DNA of 7,566 bases, taken from NCBI GenBank assembly GCA_035551935.1, contig DASZMJ010000608.1, positions 1 through 7,566 on the forward strand, in the 5' to 3' direction. Source of the stretch: DASZMJ01 sp035551935. Its GTDB lineage: Bacteria; Planctomycetota; Planctomycetia; Isosphaerales; Isosphaeraceae. The translations under genes and the position numbers were made by a program. Shown here piece by piece: positions 6,188-7,566 of the stretch (the stretch's first letter is position 1; each line of letters opens with the position of its first letter). Under the pieces are notes generated by a model that was given only the letters and a program-made list of their open reading frames with translations, was not told the origin of the DNA and made no database searches.

Positions 6188-6212
6188 CTCCCTCTCCCCC
6201 TGGGAGAGGGAG
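6188..6212. repeat. Strong 11-bp-arm palindrome between divergent genes
   Basis: The left arm (6188-6198, CTCCCTCTCCC) and right arm (6202-6212, GGGAGAGGGAG) are perfectly complementary around the loop CCT. Hairpins of the form CCCTCTCCC..GGGAGAGGG are found dispersed in intergenic regions of many bacterial genomes. It lies between divergently transcribed genes, where a terminator for either is not expected, and has no T-run. It fits a REP-like dispersed repeat better than a terminator. Only one copy is in this window. The remainder of the 6045-6320 gap holds the two candidate promoters and no plausible gene. Confidence 0.7.
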
Positions 6213-6264
6213 AATGATGACCGGGCTCGCCTACTGCCAGTGCGACGCGGCACGCGGCGCCGGT

Positions 6265-6270
6265 TATCCT
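6265..6270 (+). promoter_or_regulatory. Possible -10 box of the isomerase operon
   Basis: TATCCT (4 of 6 consensus bases) lies in a short A/T-richer stretch about 50 nt before the isomerase ATG. I cannot find a good -35 box at 16-18 nt upstream, so this is tentative. Confidence 0.2.
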
Positions 6271-6320
6271 ATGGGGAGCGGCCCGATCGGATTGCCGCCG
6301 GCCGACGACGGGGCAGATCC

Positions 6321-7169
6321 ATGACGCAAGCTCCTCCCATCCCCCGCCCGATCGGCACGATGATCGCCTACGGCTTCCCGCGCGGGCACCTCGAGACCGA
6401 CGTGGCCATCGCCCATCGGTTGGGCGCGCGTTGCGTCGAGGTCCTGCCCGACTGGCGCGCCTTGCCCGACCCGAAGCCACTCCGATCGCAACTGGCCGAC
6501 GCCGGCCTCGTCCTCCACAGCGCCCACGGCTGCTGGGGCGGCCAGGCGATCCGGGCCGAGCGCGTGGACCTCGGCGACACCGATGCTGGCCGTCGTCAAA
6601 CTGGCATCGACGACATCGCCCGCTGCGTCGACTGGCTCGCCGAGGCCGGCGGGACGCACCTCGTCATCCACCCCGGCGGCTACTCCGACCCCGCCGAATT
6701 CGAGGCGCGCGGCGCGGCCCTCGCCGATTCGCTTTCCACCCTCGCCGACCACGCCCGCGGCACCGGCGTCCTCCTCTGCGTCGAGAACATGCCCCCCGGC
6801 GTCCACCCCGGCAGCCGGATGGCCGACCTCTTCGCCATCGTCGCCGACCTCGACCGCCCCGAGGTCGCCCTGGCCCTCGACACCGGCCACGCCCACATCT
6901 CGGCAAATGTGGCCGACGAGACGCTTGCCGCCGGCGCCTTGCTCCGAACCACCCACGTCCACGACAACGACGGCCGGCAGGACGCCCACCTCCCCCCCGG
7001 CCTCGGCACCGTCCCCTGGGACGCCTGGATCGCCGCCCTCGACGCCATCGCCTATCGCGGGCCGATCCTGCTCGAATGTATCCGCCAGCTCCGCGAGCGT
7101 CCCGACACCTTCGACGAGGCGCTCCTCGCCCGGCTGCGGTCGTGGTCGCGCCGGGAGGCCGTGCCTTGA
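6321..7169 (+). CDS. Sugar phosphate isomerase/epimerase family protein (TIM barrel)
   Basis: This 282-aa cytoplasmic protein (no signal peptide) belongs to the xylose isomerase-like/AP endonuclease 2 TIM-barrel superfamily. Strand-end motifs appear in the expected order: HSAHG (66-70), VIHPGG (115-120), CVENMPPG (153-160), ALDTGHAH (185-192), THVHDNDG (211-218) and ILLECI (249-254). Probable metal ligands are E155, D187, H212 or H214, and E252, the arrangement seen in ketose 3-epimerases, with H190 in the substrate-binding position. Length is normal for the family. The substrate cannot be told from sequence; members interconvert keto-sugars, inosose-type compounds or hydroxypyruvate. The ATG at 6321 has only a weak GGGG-type ribosome site. 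The frame is also open far upstream, but that part is antisense to the PPC gene and not coding. The next gene overlaps its stop codon, so the two are co-translated. Confidence 0.92.
   Translation: MTQAPPIPRPIGTMIAYGFPRGHLETDVAIAHRLGARCVEVLPDWRALPDPKPLRSQLADAGLVLHSAHGCWGGQAIRAERVDLGDTDAGRRQTGIDDIARCVDWLAEAGGTHLVIHPGGYSDPAEFEARGAALADSLSTLADHARGTGVLLCVENMPPGVHPGSRMADLFAIVADLDRPEVALALDTGHAHISANVADETLAAGALLRTTHVHDNDGRQDAHLPPGLGTVPWDAWIAALDAIAYRGPILLECIRQLRERPDTFDEALLARLRSWSRREAVP
7153..7158 (+). promoter_or_regulatory. Ribosome binding site that supports a TTG start
   Basis: GGGAGG lies inside the 3' end of the isomerase gene, 7 nt before the TTG at 7166. This spacing is ideal and is the main reason for choosing TTG as the start of the membrane-protein gene. 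Confidence 0.6.
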
Positions 7170-7471
7170 GACCGGCTCGCAGCCCTCGGCCCTGGCGATT
7201 CTCGGTCGGCGCCCTGGTGAAGTGGGTCGCCGCGGCGGCCGTCGCGCTCTGGATCGTCCGGGTGCGGCTGGGCCTCGAGGGGGATTCGCTCCCATCGATC
7301 TTGATGGGATTGGTGGTGTTCTCGTTTTATGTCGCGTCCGTCCTGCTCCTCGTCGTCATGCCGCTCCTGCTGGCCTACGCGATCCTCGTCGAGCCGGACT
7401 CGGCCCGCCTCGACCGCCGGCTGCGGGAGCTGAGGCTCGGCCACCTTCACGAGGAGGACGACGACCGATGA
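7166..7471 (+). CDS. Small membrane protein with two predicted helices
   Basis: The start is a TTG whose bases overlap the isomerase stop (TTGA), giving 101 aa. There is no ATG nearby, and the next candidate, GTG at 7217, would remove the basic N-terminus and part of helix 1. The sequence shows a basic, Pro/Arg-rich start (1-12), helix 1 (about 14-33), a short linker with an acidic patch (LEGDS), helix 2 (about 46-75, very hydrophobic, with FSFYVASVLLLVVMP), then a charged cytoplasmic-looking tail ending HEEDDDR. No family is recognised. Tight translational coupling to the isomerase suggests a shared transcript but does not prove shared function. Hydrophobicity pattern, ribosome site and overlap make it a credible gene. 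Confidence 0.75.
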   Translation: MRPARSPRPWRFSVGALVKWVAAAAVALWIVRVRLGLEGDSLPSILMGLVVFSFYVASVLLLVVMPLLLAYAILVEPDSARLDRRLRELRLGHLHEEDDDR

Positions 7472-7480
7472 GCCGTCGGG

Positions 7481-7494
7481 CGGCCGGGTGGCCG
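7481..7494 (+). terminator. Short hairpin just after the membrane-protein gene
   Basis: CGGCC (7481-7485) and GGCCG (7490-7494) pair around GGGT, 10 nt past the stop codon. The stem is only 5 bp and no T-run follows, so termination here is doubtful. Confidence 0.15.
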
Positions 7495-7538
7495 TAGTAG
7501 TCTGATACCGAATTGCCTGGAAGACTTCCTCTTCGTAG

Positions 7539-7555
7539 GGTCCGCCGTGCGGACC
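7539..7555. repeat. Perfect 7-bp-arm palindrome near the right edge
   Basis: GGTCCGC (7539-7545) and GCGGACC (7549-7555) pair perfectly around CGT. No T-run follows on either strand. It lies in the A/T-richer gap after the membrane-protein gene and looks like a dispersed intergenic palindrome rather than a terminator. No second copy is in the window. The gap 7472-7566 otherwise shows only a small GGAAG/CTTCC dyad (7519-7529). Confidence 0.6.
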
Positions 7556-7566
7556 GAACCCCATGA

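Noticed and set aside
6188..6212. Intrinsic terminator
   Set aside because: The hairpin is strong but lies between divergent genes and lacks a T-run, so it fits a repeat element better.
3180..6320. Very long plus-strand open frame (continuing into the isomerase gene) opposite the PPC, antitoxin and toxin genes
   Set aside because: The translation is Arg/Gly/Asp/Val-rich low complexity with no domain, as expected for the antisense frame of GC-rich genes. Only the part from 6321 on is a real gene.
6264..7295. 343-codon minus-strand frame opposite the isomerase
   Set aside because: It is a Gly/Val/Ala/Asp-rich antisense product without motifs; the plus-strand frame has all TIM-barrel motifs.
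7052..7564. 170-codon minus-strand frame over the membrane-protein gene and right-edge palindrome
   Set aside because: It is highly charged low complexity, starts within the intergenic palindrome region, and lies antisense to a credible membrane protein.
1..7566. CRISPR array, transposase, tRNA or rRNA genes
   Set aside because: No regularly spaced direct repeats, transposase motifs or conserved RNA-gene sequences were seen on either strand.

Overview
The window is GC-rich (roughly 70% by eye). It looks like a chromosomal segment of a planctomycete, most likely from the Isosphaeraceae or Gemmataceae side. Three things point there: a planctomycete-type single-heme cytochrome fused to a WD40 propeller, a large secreted protein with pre-peptidase C-terminal (PPC) domains, and several small secreted or thioredoxin-like proteins. 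The taxonomic call is an inference from gene content; there is no rRNA or other marker gene.

Minus strand, read in the direction of transcription (right to left): (1) a secreted PPC/Ig-like protein of 776 aa (6044-3714); (2) a DinJ-type antitoxin (3668-3366) and a YafQ-type mRNA interferase toxin (3364-3053), 1 nt apart; (3) a secreted c-type cytochrome fused to seven WD40 repeats (2939-1548); (4) a secreted protein with two thioredoxin domains (1506-529), 41 nt downstream of the cytochrome; (5) the N-terminal part of a Gly/Pro-rich secreted protein that runs off the left edge (367-1).

Plus strand: a TIM-barrel sugar phosphate isomerase/epimerase (6321-7169), translationally coupled through a TTGA overlap to a two-helix membrane protein with a TTG start (7166-7471). 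The 276-bp divergent gap between the PPC gene and the isomerase carries candidate promoters and a strong 11-bp-arm hairpin. The last ~95 bp carry a second perfect palindrome of a different type.

The PPC protein, cytochrome-WD40 protein and double thioredoxin are all predicted to act outside the cytoplasmic membrane, and together resemble the extracytoplasmic gene sets typical of planctomycetes. The toxin-antitoxin pair lies between two of these genes, uses noticeably more A/T-ending codons, and looks like a later insertion. I see no CRISPR array, transposase, tRNA or rRNA. Each gene belongs to a recognisable family. What deserves a second look is the arrangement: a toxin-antitoxin pair inside a secretory gene row, twin CGWCH thioredoxin sites beside a CXXCH cytochrome, and two intergenic palindromes. 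I do not see a clearly new system.
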